Made by a program: the position numbers and the translations under genes. Shown one piece after another: positions 1-6,237 of a stretch of 26,208 bases of DNA. The notes beneath the pieces were generated by a model that saw nothing but the letters and a program-made list of their open reading frames with translations, did not search any database and had not been told where the DNA came from. The number at the start of each line of letters is the position of its first letter. The stretch's first letter is position 1. This DNA is from CAKSFT01 sp045544615 (lineage in GTDB: Bacteria > Bacillota > Clostridia > UBA1381): the NCBI GenBank assembly GCA_045544615.1, contig JAZPZI010000023.1, positions 1-26,208 of the forward strand, in the 5' to 3' direction.

Positions 1-9
1 AATTTCAAA

Positions 10-68
10 TTTTCTTGCTATCAACAAACTTCGCCACTCGACGTACCAATGTACGCCGTCGGGTAACC
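10..68. repeat. Intergenic repeat, copy 1
   Basis: The 26 bases at 10-35 recur exactly at 4372-4397. Both are followed by one variable base and CTCG, and then by TCGGGTA(A/G)CC (59-68 here, 4403-4412 there). Copy 1 has an extra 18 bases between these blocks containing a small hairpin (CGTAC/GTACG). Bases 20-30 can also pair with 89-99, so the region could fold into a branched structure. The function is unknown; it looks like a dispersed intergenic element. Confidence 0.6.
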
Positions 69-76
69 CAAAGCTG

Positions 77-114
77 AAGCTTTGGCTCAGTTTGTTGATT
101 CCAAAGCTTTTTTT
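77..114 (+). terminator. Rho-independent terminator of an upstream gene
   Basis: A 9-bp stem AAGCTTTGG (77-85) / CCAAAGCTT (101-109) has a 15-base loop and is followed by a run of T. It probably ends a plus-strand gene lying before the window. An alternative pairing inside repeat copy 1 (68-75 with 78-85) competes with it. Confidence 0.5.
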
Positions 115-144
115 CTATCCCTCTAAAAATATATTATTAAAGTT

Positions 145-182
145 AAAAGCCAAGGATTCGGGGGGAGAACCTTGGCTTTTTT
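145..182 (+). terminator. Rho-independent terminator
   Basis: An 11-bp perfect stem AAAAGCCAAGG (145-155) / CCTTGGCTTTT (170-180) has a G-rich 14-base loop and a T tract to 182. The A tract on the 5' side makes it potentially bidirectional. Confidence 0.8.
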
Positions 183-410
183 AGTACATATTAAATTAAG
201 GGGGTACGGAAACGTTTAAAACTAATCTATTCCGTATGCAGGTAGTATGTATTCCTGCAAAAATCTGCCTTTTTTGGAAAAGCACAACCTTTTTTATCAC
301 TTCCTTTCTTCTTGAGATAATAATAACATAAAATTATGAACTCCAAAGAAAGAAGCCTTTAATATTTTTGGTGTATTTTATTAACGGTTTGTAAACTTCG
401 GGACCGAATT
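183..410. other. AT-rich intergenic region without a gene
   Basis: I see no coding sequence here. There are weak inverted repeats (TACGGAA near 206 with TTCCGTA near 230; GCAGG/CCTGC around 238-258) and T-rich stretches. No recognised riboswitch, such as a c-di-AMP (ydaO) element that would suit a potassium transporter, could be identified by eye. Confidence 0.5.
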
Positions 411-442
411 TTGGAAAAACTCTTTCTTATTTTGAAAAATTG

Positions 443-451
443 TGATATAAT
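443..451 (+). promoter_or_regulatory. Extended -10 promoter of ktrBA
   Basis: TGATATAAT is an extended -10 element (TGnTATAAT) ending 31 bases before the ktrB start. No good -35 box sits at 17 bases, which is acceptable for an extended -10 promoter. Its position shows that a reading frame open from 411 is not translated in full. Confidence 0.6.
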
Positions 452-482
452 AGTAAAAACCGAACAAGGAGGAGGTTGTGTT

Positions 483-1820
483 TTGTTTTCTTATCTTAAA
501 GAAAAGCTTTCATATGCACAGATTATAGCGTTAGGTTTTTTCACTGTAATTCTGATTGGTGCATTTCTTCTTATGTTGCCCGTATCATCAAACGGTGGGG
601 TATGGACACCCTTTCTCGATTCGATTTTTACTGCGACCTCGGCGACCTGTGTTACCGGACTTATAGTATATGACACATCGGAATACTGGAGCGTTTTCGG
701 GCAAGCGGTAATTCTTGTTTTGATTCAGATTGGCGGACTGGGTTTTATGAGTATTGTGACCATGACTGCGGTTTTGATAGGCAAGACAATTCATCTCTAT
801 AGCCGTAAGGTTCTGATGCAGTCATCAGGCGGAATGCAGGTGGGCGGAATAATTATGTTTTTGAAAAAAATTATATTTGGCACACTTATATTTGAGGCAA
901 TAGGTGCGATTGTTCTTGCTGTGAGGTTTTGCTCCGGGTTTGGGATTAAACGGGGGTTGTGGTATGCGGTATTTCATTCAGTATCGGCTTTTTGTAATGC
1001 AGGTTTTGACATAATGCCGGGTGAATTTTCTTCGCTTATCTCATATAGGAGTGACTGGATAGTAAATATCGTTATTATGGCTCTGATTATTATCGGTGGT
1101 CTTGGTTTTGCTGTCTGGAATGACATAATTAAAAACCGCCACAGATTTTCTGCATATTCTCTTCATGCAAAGATAGCTTTGTTTGTAACGGCACTTTTAA
1201 TTGTGTCGGGAACTGTGTTGTTTTATCTTTTTGAGAAAAACGGAGTTTTGGCTGAGATGGAATTGGGCGAGGCATGGCTCGTTTCGGCATTCAGTGCAGT
1301 TTCGCCGAGAACGGCTGGGTTTAATACTATAGATCTCAGCGCACTTTCGGCAGCCTCCGCTTTGCTTGTAATGTTGCTTATGTTCATAGGTGCAAACCCA
1401 GGCTCGACTGCCGGCGGTATAAAGACAACAACCTTCTGGGTTTTGATTTTATCTGCTATATCAACAGTAAAGGGGAAAAAGGATGGCGAAATGTTCAAAC
1501 GGCGGATTGATGAAGATGTTGTCCGACAGGCACTTGCTATTTTGATAATATACCTTTTTGCGGTTTTTGCAGGAACAGGAATAATATGTGCAATACAGGG
1601 CTTTGGATTGACCGAGGCACTGTTTGAAACAATATCGGCTACAGCGACGGTAGGTCTTTCTATGGGAATAACTCCTGAACTCAACTCGATATCAAAACTG
1701 GTTATTATAGTTTTAATGTTTGGCGGGAGACTGGGAGGTCTGACGCTCGGTATGGTTATTGCAGGCAAGGGCAGGAATTCGTCACTTGAGCATCCAAAAG
1801 AAAAAATTCTGGTAGGATAA
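483..1820 (+). CDS. ktrB: KtrB/TrkH-family potassium uptake membrane subunit
   Basis: Integral membrane potassium-translocating subunit of a Ktr-type uptake system, 445 residues, close to the family's usual ~450. It shows the four-fold M1-P-M2 architecture. Each P loop carries its selectivity-filter glycine: ATCVTGL near residue 58, the second loop with AFCNAGFD, the third with SPRTAGFN and the fourth with ATATVGLS. The start is set at TTG 483, because AAGGAGGAGG at 466-475 is correctly spaced and a promoter lies at 443-451. An upstream TTG at 411 in the same frame would lie before the promoter. ktrA follows after 14 bases, so the two form an operon. In this family KtrB works as a dimer gated by a cytoplasmic RCK ring. 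Ion dependence cannot be read from the sequence. Confidence 0.93.
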   Translation: MFSYLKEKLSYAQIIALGFFTVILIGAFLLMLPVSSNGGVWTPFLDSIFTATSATCVTGLIVYDTSEYWSVFGQAVILVLIQIGGLGFMSIVTMTAVLIGKTIHLYSRKVLMQSSGGMQVGGIIMFLKKIIFGTLIFEAIGAIVLAVRFCSGFGIKRGLWYAVFHSVSAFCNAGFDIMPGEFSSLISYRSDWIVNIVIMALIIIGGLGFAVWNDIIKNRHRFSAYSLHAKIALFVTALLIVSGTVLFYLFEKNGVLAEMELGEAWLVSAFSAVSPRTAGFNTIDLSALSAASALLVMLLMFIGANPGSTAGGIKTTTFWVLILSAISTVKGKKDGEMFKRRIDEDVVRQALAILIIYLFAVFAGTGIICAIQGFGLTEALFETISATATVGLSMGITPELNSISKLVIIVLMFGGRLGGLTLGMVIAGKGRNSSLEHPKEKILVG

Positions 1821-1834
1821 AAAGGAGAAAGGGC

Positions 1835-2488
1835 ATGAAATCTATTTTAATTATTGGTCTTGGAAGCGTTGGTGAGAGACTGGCAAGAAAGCTCTCTGAA
1901 CTCAGGAATGAGGTAATGGTTGTTGACGAAAATGAGGAAAAGGTAGAAAAGTTAGCTCCCTTTGTAACCGATGCACAGATTGGAGATTGCACAGACCCCG
2001 AGGTATTAAAGTCACTTGGTGTGAGGAATTTCGATGTTTGTTTTGTTACAATCGGAGATAATTTCCAGTCATCGCTTGAGATAACCTCGCTTCTGAAGGA
2101 GTTTGGTGCAAAGAAAGTTGTATCGAAGGCGAGCAGTGATATCCAGTCCAAATTCCTGCTCCGAAACGGTGCAGATGAGGTTTTTTACCCTGAAAAGGAT
2201 ATGGCAGAAAAACTTGCGATACGGCATAACAGGGAAAATATCTTTAATTTTATTGAACTCACAGAAGATTTTTCGATTTTTGAGTTGCCCATTATGCCGG
2301 AATGGGTTGGAAAAAGTATCGCAGAGATTGATGTCAGGAAAAGGTATCATATAAATATTCTGGCGATAAAAGAACGGGATTCAGAAATGAGTCTTCCTGA
2401 CGGGACATATTCCTTTAAAGAAGGAGATCATATTATTGTTTTGGGAAATCCCGACGATGTGTTTAAGCTAAGTGCAAAAATCAAATAA
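1835..2488 (+). CDS. ktrA: KtrA/TrkA regulatory RCK subunit of potassium uptake
   Basis: Cytoplasmic gating subunit, 217 residues, a typical KtrA length. The N-terminal RCK_N domain is a Rossmann fold starting IIGLGSVGERLARKL (glycine motif at residues 7-12) with an acidic VVDEN after strand 2, fitting a nucleotide ligand (ATP/ADP or NAD). The C-terminal RCK_C domain (about 140-217) ends with the characteristic GDHIIVLGNPDDVFKL, which in relatives can bind c-di-AMP. It follows ktrB by 14 bases with AAAAGGAGAAAGG upstream of the ATG. A terminator begins three bases after the stop. Together ktrB and ktrA form a complete two-gene transporter. Confidence 0.93.
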   Translation: MKSILIIGLGSVGERLARKLSELRNEVMVVDENEEKVEKLAPFVTDAQIGDCTDPEVLKSLGVRNFDVCFVTIGDNFQSSLEITSLLKEFGAKKVVSKASSDIQSKFLLRNGADEVFYPEKDMAEKLAIRHNRENIFNFIELTEDFSIFELPIMPEWVGKSIAEIDVRKRYHINILAIKERDSEMSLPDGTYSFKEGDHIIVLGNPDDVFKLSAKIK

Positions 2489-2490
2489 GA

Positions 2491-2515
2491 AAAGCACCCT
2501 TTACGGGTGCTTTTT
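2491..2515. terminator. Bidirectional terminator between ktrA and the hydrolase gene
   Basis: Stem AAAGCACCC (2491-2499) / GGGTGCTTT (2505-2513) with a 5-base loop, T-rich on both strands. It serves the convergent ktrA (+) and hydrolase (-) genes. Confidence 0.85.
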
Positions 2516-3378
2516 CAATTCATACATTCTCTTTCCAGTAGGTCTACCATAATCCCGGTATTCAGGTTTATGGCGTCTATCGGGTAGATTTCCTTTATTT
2601 TGCCGTGATAAAACTTGTCCTTGAAAAACTCTATGGCTTCCTCTTTTGACTTTCCGCCTTTTAAAAGAGATATAATCTCCTCAGCAGTTTCGACTGCACT
2701 TTTTCCGGCGGTTTTCAAGTAGATTTCGGTGGTTTTTTTGTCGAGCAGTCCGTAGTGTGGAACAAGAATCTGTTCAATATCCAGACCTTCTGCACGCTTT
2801 ATCGAATCAAGCGCCATGCCGTAGCCGACAAGATATGACGGAACAACAGTCTTGTCGCCGTCAAAAACGCCGATTGTTTCGCTACCCAAAAGAAGCTTTT
2901 CCGAGGCAAGATAAAATCCGACCGAGCATTTGGTGTGGCCGGGAAGGTTTATTGCAGTAAATTCCATATCGCCGGCACAGATTATATCGCCGTCAGAAAC
3001 GGGAATATCAACCTTTAAATCATCAATCAGGTCCTCATACTCCAAAACTCCGCAGGTTCTGGCAAATTTACGGTCAAGGTCACGCATGACCTCTTTTGCG
3101 GTAGGCTTTGCAAATATCTTTGCCGCATATTCGCCCGCAACAACCTTTGCATCAGGCCAGTATTTCAGGGCATATGCAGAGCCGAGTGCGTGGTCATAAT
3201 GCGAATGTGTCAGGAATATATAGTCGAGATTTCTTTCGCCAAGCACATCTTTTATCTTATCCGCAACAGCATAGCCTGTAAAGGCAAAGCCTGAATCGTA
3301 TAAAATGGCGGTTTTGCCGTCATCGACTAAAAAAGCACTGTCGCCGGGGTGTGAGCGCACATCGGTAATCTTTATCAT
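2515..3378 (-). CDS. Metallo-beta-lactamase-fold hydrolase
   Basis: A 287-residue MBL-fold metal-dependent hydrolase. The signature HSHYDH lies at residues 58-63, followed by the later ligands in LPGHTKCS and VPHYG, so the di-metal site looks complete. The N-terminal strands (AFLVDDGKTAILYDSG) are typical. A C-terminal helical extension of about 80 residues (AEEIISLLKGG...) is unlike metallo-beta-lactamases proper and more like glyoxalase-II-type or other hydrolases. The substrate is unknown. It is the second gene of an operon, 13 bases after the permease stop, and is expressed from the promoter at 4302-4330. Nothing in the sequence ties the substrate to the permease. Confidence 0.85.
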   Translation of the reverse strand: MIKITDVRSHPGDSAFLVDDGKTAILYDSGFAFTGYAVADKIKDVLGERNLDYIFLTHSHYDHALGSAYALKYWPDAKVVAGEYAAKIFAKPTAKEVMRDLDRKFARTCGVLEYEDLIDDLKVDIPVSDGDIICAGDMEFTAINLPGHTKCSVGFYLASEKLLLGSETIGVFDGDKTVVPSYLVGYGMALDSIKRAEGLDIEQILVPHYGLLDKKTTEIYLKTAGKSAVETAEEIISLLKGGKSKEEAIEFFKDKFYHGKIKEIYPIDAINLNTGIMVDLLERECMN

Positions 3379-3391
3379 AAAATCATTCCTT

Positions 3392-4270
3392 TTAAATAGT
3401 ATTTAGAATTATTGCTCCAATCGAGAGCACAATTGCGATCACGCTTGATGTGGTGATTTTCTCCTTGAAGAATATCGCAGAGAAAATTGAGGTAAATATC
3501 ATCACAAGCGAGGTGTTCAAAATCGAATAGATGCTTATATCCATTCTTCCTAATATGTAAATCCCGAGCAGGGTGGTGATGTTCGAAAAAACTACGGTTA
3601 TGACAGCCTTTGCGTATGAGCCGGCTTTGATTTTCTTAATATCCGAGAAGAAGTTTTTCGTACCGCCCATTGATATTCCGAGCAAAAATGCGAATGGGAA
3701 CATTATAGTATTACCCCAAAAACAGAAAACGCTGTCGGGTAAAACTCCTGACGCACCGGCATATATATCCATTAAAACTGTGTACATACCGTTCATAATA
3801 AAAAGAATTATACAGCTTATATATCCCGAAAAGCTTGTCTTTTTGTCCGATTGCCCGGAAAAAAGAGGTAGCAGGATTACCGCAAGAAGCATGACAGCTG
3901 CAATTACTTTTGTGGCACTGGTGCCCTCGCCGAGAAAAATCAGACCAAAGAGGAAGGGTATTAAAATTGAGCCGGCACTTGCAAAAACTGTGAGATTTAC
4001 AAGACTTGTTCTGGTTATCGCAAAAAGCTCTGCAAGAACGCTTGCGAAAGCTACAAATGCAAGGCACGCCGAATAAATCAGTGTGGGAATATTCGGGGTG
4101 AGTTTACCGCCCGACATAATCGCAAAAAAGCTCATTGCAGTTATGCAGGTTATTAGCACGAATATATTTGATGAGTTTTTAATTGACTCGGTTTCGGTTT
4201 TGTAGCCCTTCAAAGTGGTTTGTAAAAAAGCGGATAATACAACCATCGAAAATAGTGCGGTCCATACCAT
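3392..4270 (-). CDS. DMT/EamA-family membrane transporter
   Basis: A 292-residue protein with about ten hydrophobic segments in two five-helix halves, the layout of drug/metabolite transporters with EamA domains. Recognisable pieces are the end of the first half (GLIFLGEGTSATKVIAAVMLL) and the matching second-half end (SAIFFKEKITTSSVIAIVLS). The frame is open up to 4435, but the start is placed at the ATG at 4270: AGGTGA sits just upstream and a consensus promoter lies at 4302-4330, within the would-be upstream extension. The substrate is unknown. It is co-transcribed with the MBL-fold hydrolase downstream. Confidence 0.85.
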   Translation of the reverse strand: MVWTALFSMVVLSAFLQTTLKGYKTETESIKNSSNIFVLITCITAMSFFAIMSGGKLTPNIPTLIYSACLAFVAFASVLAELFAITRTSLVNLTVFASAGSILIPFLFGLIFLGEGTSATKVIAAVMLLAVILLPLFSGQSDKKTSFSGYISCIILFIMNGMYTVLMDIYAGASGVLPDSVFCFWGNTIMFPFAFLLGISMGGTKNFFSDIKKIKAGSYAKAVITVVFSNITTLLGIYILGRMDISIYSILNTSLVMIFTSIFSAIFFKEKITTSSVIAIVLSIGAIILNTI

Positions 4271-4301
4271 AAAATCACCTCTTTTTATGATTTTCAAGCT
4301 G

Positions 4302-4330
4302 ATTATACGGCAAAACAAAGCAAAAGTCAA
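4302..4330 (-). promoter_or_regulatory. Sigma-A promoter of the permease-hydrolase operon
   Basis: On the minus strand TTGACT (4330-4325) and TATAAT (4307-4302) are separated by 17 bases. This is one mismatch from consensus. Confidence 0.85.
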
Positions 4331-4357
4331 TAGGGAGCTGTAAAATCTTGCGGAACA

Positions 4358-4412
4358 CAAGAAAACTAAAGTTTTCTTGCTATCAACAAACTTCGCCTCT
4401 CGTCGGGTAGCC
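4358..4412. repeat. Intergenic repeat, copy 2, with adjoining hairpin
   Basis: Positions 4372-4397 repeat 10-35 exactly, and 4399-4412 matches the CTCG...TCGGGTA(A/G)CC part of copy 1 without its 18-base hairpin insert. At its left side CAAGAAAAC (4358-4366) / GTTTTCTTG (4371-4379) forms a perfect 9-bp hairpin overlapping the repeat. Confidence 0.6.
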
Positions 4413-4440
4413 TGAAGTTTTTTGCTGCTTCCCAAAAGGA

Positions 4441-4480
4441 GAGGGTGTTTAAAAAGTCACTTGACGTTTTAAACACCCTC
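4441..4480 (-). terminator. Terminator downstream of the barstar gene
   Basis: A 14-bp perfect stem (4441-4454 with 4467-4480) and 12-base loop, with a pyrimidine-rich CTCCTTTT after it on the minus strand. It ends the toxin-immunity transcript. Confidence 0.75.
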
Positions 4481-4488
4481 TTTCAGAC

Positions 4489-4507
4489 ATTCACGCTCGG
4501 GTAGTAA
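4489..4507. repeat. 19-bp direct repeat, copy A (right edge of the barnase cassette, minus-strand sense)
   Basis: ATTCACGCTCGGGTAGTAA. The same 19 bases with one change occur at 5430-5448. Each copy lies 10-12 bases after a stop codon and 6-8 bases before a terminator hairpin. Confidence 0.6.
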
Positions 4508-4517
4508 TGAATAGGTA

Positions 4518-4802
4518 TTATTTGTTTTGAATTATGATTTTAAAACGATTGTCGTTATAATGTCCAACTGCTTTGTTTAAAACAGAATAAATTGCTTTCC
4601 AATCATCAATAACTGCTTCGGGTAGACAATCCGTTCCTAATATAACTATTATAGCCGGATGTTTTGCATAGCCTGTTAGAAGATCCCAAACGGCATCGGG
4701 ATTTTTGCCACACCATTCGGGGAACTCCAAACCTCTAATCAAACGGTCGTAAAAGTCCTGTCGGGATGTGATTTCATTAAAATTTATTGTGTATTGTTTC
4801 AT
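4518..4802 (-). CDS. Barstar-family ribonuclease inhibitor (immunity protein)
   Basis: 94 residues, the usual barstar size. The motif FPEWCGKNPDAVWDLLTG (about residues 27-44) matches the barstar helix region (YYGxNLDALWDxLTG) that plugs the barnase active site, including the conserved acidic DAVWD. It starts 11 bases after the barnase fragment with AAAGGAGAT before the ATG, so it is translated from the same SOS-controlled message. By family it binds the ribonuclease one to one and protects the cell. The gene looks intact although its toxin partner looks damaged. Confidence 0.9.
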   Translation of the reverse strand: MKQYTINFNEITSRQDFYDRLIRGLEFPEWCGKNPDAVWDLLTGYAKHPAIIVILGTDCLPEAVIDDWKAIYSVLNKAVGHYNDNRFKIIIQNK

Positions 4803-4813
4803 ATGTATCTCCT

Positions 4814-5074
4814 TTAAATAATTTCGTAAAAAGTATCATAATGGTCATAGGTTACAAATATTAAGCCGTCACTGGAATACAATAACCGATGACCATTTCT
4901 GTGCCCTCCGGTATAATTAATGTCAGCTTCGTACCACCGTCGTCCGATAGAAGAGGGGAGTTTGCCGCTTATATTGTTATAATAATCTCCGCCCAATATT
5001 TTTTGAGGACAAACTTTCCAAAAGTTACCTAAATAACTTATCCATCCTCTACTTTCAGCTTCTTCTTTAGTCAA
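4814..5074 (-). pseudogene. Barnase (guanyl-specific RNase) domain fragment
   Basis: 86 residues aligning with barnase from about residue 25 to the C-terminus: LTKEEAESRGW, GGDYY, GKLP, GRRWYEADINYTGG, HRNGHRLLYSSDGLIF, DHYDTF. Catalytic equivalents are present: Glu73 (WYEADI), Arg83 and Arg87 (HRNGHR), His102 (DHYDTF) and Lys27 (LTKEE). The Arg59 position is Ile. The first barnase helix is missing. The only possible start is a TTG overlapping the stop of the upstream fragment by four bases (TTGA). In proteins of this type I remember, the RNase domain is fused to the MuF-like domain by a linker of roughly 40 residues, which is absent here. I read it as the 3' half of a toxin gene damaged by internal deletion and frameshift; coupled translation of a short active domain remains possible. 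Confidence 0.75.
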
Positions 5075-5301
5075 ATAATTAAGCAGTAAAGATGAAGAGG
5101 AGGACTTGGTATATTTAATGCGGTTTTTTCGTAAATTTTACCATTTTTGGTTTCGCATGATTCGCATGTTGAATCGGAAAGTACAGCAATCCATTTTGAC
5201 CACCGCTTACTTTTTGAAGTTTGTGGACTAAAGTCGTTTATCCCCATCATTTTAAATTTTATTGTTGTTAAATGTAATATGTCGTTAAATTTTTCGCGCA
5301 T
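5071..5301 (-). pseudogene. MuF-like (phage minor head) domain, N-terminal part of the barnase toxin gene
   Basis: 76 residues. The centre reads RWSKWIAVLSDSTCESCETKNGKIY and then PPLHLYC, the CxxC...PPLHxxC pattern of the Mu gpF/SPP1 gp7 C-terminal domain that often precedes toxin domains. The usual CRC ending is replaced by CLII and a stop. The next frame continues directly with the barnase domain, so this is most simply the 5' half of one toxin gene. ATG 5301 has AGGAG upstream. Expression is from the LexA-overlapped promoter at 5351-5379. No signal peptide or secretion domain is visible. Confidence 0.7.
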
Positions 5302-5335
5302 AAAATCTCCTCAATATATAGTCTAACCCCGAGAT

Positions 5336-5349
5336 AGAACATATGTTCG
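5336..5349 (-). promoter_or_regulatory. LexA (SOS) box over the toxin promoter start site
   Basis: The minus strand reads CGAACATATGTTCT, containing the perfect 12-bp palindrome GAACATATGTTC (5337-5348). It fits the Gram-positive LexA/DinR consensus CGAACRNRYGTTYC. It lies one base downstream of the -10 box, over the expected transcription start, where bound repressor would block the promoter. Confidence 0.85.
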
Positions 5350-5350
5350 T

Positions 5351-5379
5351 ATTATATCATATTTCAGCTATTTTGTCAA
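5351..5379 (-). promoter_or_regulatory. Consensus sigma-A promoter of the barnase-barstar cassette
   Basis: On the minus strand TTGACA (5379-5374) and TATAAT (5356-5351) are separated by 17 bases. Both boxes are perfect, so a very strong promoter is expected when LexA is removed. Confidence 0.9.
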
Positions 5380-5398
5380 TAGAAATTATAAAAAATGA

Positions 5399-5423
5399 CC
5401 TCCTGAAATATTATTTCAGGAGG
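5399..5423 (-). terminator. Terminator downstream of dpaB
   Basis: An 11-bp perfect inverted repeat CCTCCTGAAAT (5399-5409) / ATTTCAGGAGG (5413-5423). On the minus strand it is followed by TCATTTTTTA. Confidence 0.8.
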
Positions 5424-5429
5424 CAGAAT

Positions 5430-5448
5430 ATTCACTCTCGGGTAGTAA
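5430..5448. repeat. 19-bp direct repeat, copy B
   Basis: ATTCACTCTCGGGTAGTAA, 18 of 19 identical to 4489-4507 and in the same orientation. It lies between the dpaB stop and the dpaB terminator. Confidence 0.6.
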
Positions 5449-5460
5449 AAATCTATATAA

Positions 5461-6039
5461 TCAGCACAAAAGCGGCTGTAATTGTTTGAATTCGAGTGCC
5501 ATCTTGCACGCTTCGGGGATTTGTGTCATATCGGCAACAAGCGAGTTGGGCTTATTCTCGAAATCGTCCTGACCGAATGGAACAAAAAATACATTCTTTG
5601 CATTAAGAAGCAAGCCAATATTTTTTGCGGCGTTGCCGAGCCCGTCATTGGTCGAGACAGCCAACAGCACAGGTCGTGAGTTCCGAAGATGCGCTTTCGC
5701 CGCAAGCGTTACCGATGAATCACAGACGCCCGTCGCAAGCTTTGCTAGGGTATTTCCCGTTGCAGGGGCGATAATCAGAATGTCCAAAAGTGCCTGCGGT
5801 CCGATAGGCTCTGCTTCGGCAACGGTTGAGATAATTGGCTTTTTGGTGATTTCCTCTATCTTTTTCCGAAAGGTTTCGGCACTGCCGAACCGTGTGTCGG
5901 TTGAGTATGCAACACCGCTCATTATCGGTGTGATGTCTGCACCGTATGATGCTAAAACTGCAAGTTGTTGCAAAACTCTCCTGAAGGTGCAAAATGAGCC
6001 ACACATCGCAAAGCCGATTCGCTTTCCTTTCAAGTCCAC
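5461..6039 (-). CDS. dpaB: Dipicolinate synthase subunit B
   Basis: 192 residues, the usual length for DpaB/SpoVFB. It is a flavoprotein-like Rossmann fold beginning GKRIGFAMCGSFCTFRRV, with the family segments YGADITPIMS, IGPQALLDILIIAPATGNTLAKLA and NDGLGNAAKNIG. With DpaA it makes dipicolinic acid from dihydrodipicolinate in the mother cell; the product is loaded with calcium into the spore core. The start is GTG 6039, with GGAGGTG inside the 3' end of dpaA and only five bases between the genes, so translation is normally coupled to dpaA. With the insertion in dpaA and a terminator at 11108-11138, transcription from the dpaA promoter cannot easily reach this gene unless the element is removed. 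Confidence 0.93.
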   Translation of the reverse strand: MDLKGKRIGFAMCGSFCTFRRVLQQLAVLASYGADITPIMSGVAYSTDTRFGSAETFRKKIEEITKKPIISTVAEAEPIGPQALLDILIIAPATGNTLAKLATGVCDSSVTLAAKAHLRNSRPVLLAVSTNDGLGNAAKNIGLLLNAKNVFFVPFGQDDFENKPNSLVADMTQIPEACKMALEFKQLQPLLC

Positions 6040-6044
6040 AATAG

Positions 6045-6180
6045 CTACACCTCCATTTCGTCAAGAATATTTATAACAGCTTCCTTTATAATCTCGCCCG
6101 AGGTTATGGGCGCGACCTTACCCGGCAAACCAAGTGACCAGATGACCTTTAGTCCGAGGTCCTTTGCCATGTTGAAATCC
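6045..6180 (-). pseudogene. dpaA: Dipicolinate synthase subunit A, C-terminal exon-like piece
   Basis: The minus strand encodes DFNMAKDLGLKV followed by IWSLGLPGKVAPITSGEIIK and a short C-terminal tail, which is the conserved end of DpaA/SpoVFA. It has no start of its own: the open frame continues into unrelated element sequence up to 6311. It ends at TAG 6045-6047, whose surroundings supply the dpaB ribosome binding site. Joined to the N-terminal piece at the shared AAATCC (6175-6180 = 11148-11153) it restores a 280-residue DpaA in frame. Confidence 0.9.
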
Positions 6181-6190
6181 ACGCCGGCGG
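6175..6190. repeat. Attachment site attL (dpaA 3' junction)
   Basis: AAATCC (6175-6180) is the last dpaA-side sequence and is directly repeated at 11148. The similarity continues imperfectly as AAATCCnCnCCGnCGG in both junctions. Exact crossover bases cannot be fixed beyond the 6-bp overlap. Confidence 0.7.
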
Positions 6191-6218
6191 AATATTTCGT
6201 GATAAACGGAAATATATT
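6190..6218 (+). promoter_or_regulatory. Possible sigma-E-like promoter of the recombinase gene
   Basis: GAATATTT (6190-6197) fits the sigma-E -35 pattern GHATATnT. AATATATT (6211-6218), 13 bases later, matches six of eight positions of CATACAnT. The predicted start would fall almost on the ribosome binding site (GGAGGT 6225-6230), which is uncomfortably close. A weak sigma-A -10 (TATATT) overlaps the same bases. Tentative. Confidence 0.3.
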
Positions 6219-6237
6219 GGCTGTGGAGGTGGGATGT

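Noticed and set aside
411..482. Upstream extension of ktrB from a TTG at 411
   Set aside because: A promoter -10 (443-451) and a strong ribosome binding site (466-475) lie inside it; the start at 483 fits family length.
1223..1768. 181-residue open frame antisense to ktrB, and similar long antisense frames within addB, addA and other genes
   Set aside because: They lie fully opposite clearly functional genes, show no domain motifs and lack ribosome binding sites.
4271..4435. 55-residue N-terminal extension of the DMT permease
   Set aside because: It overlaps a consensus promoter at 4302-4330 and the intergenic repeat; a good ribosome binding site supports the start at 4270.
6106..6237. Extended recombinase N-terminus from 6106
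   Set aside because: This stretch is mostly antisense to dpaA; the resolvase domain begins normally at ATG 6238 behind GGAGGTGGG.
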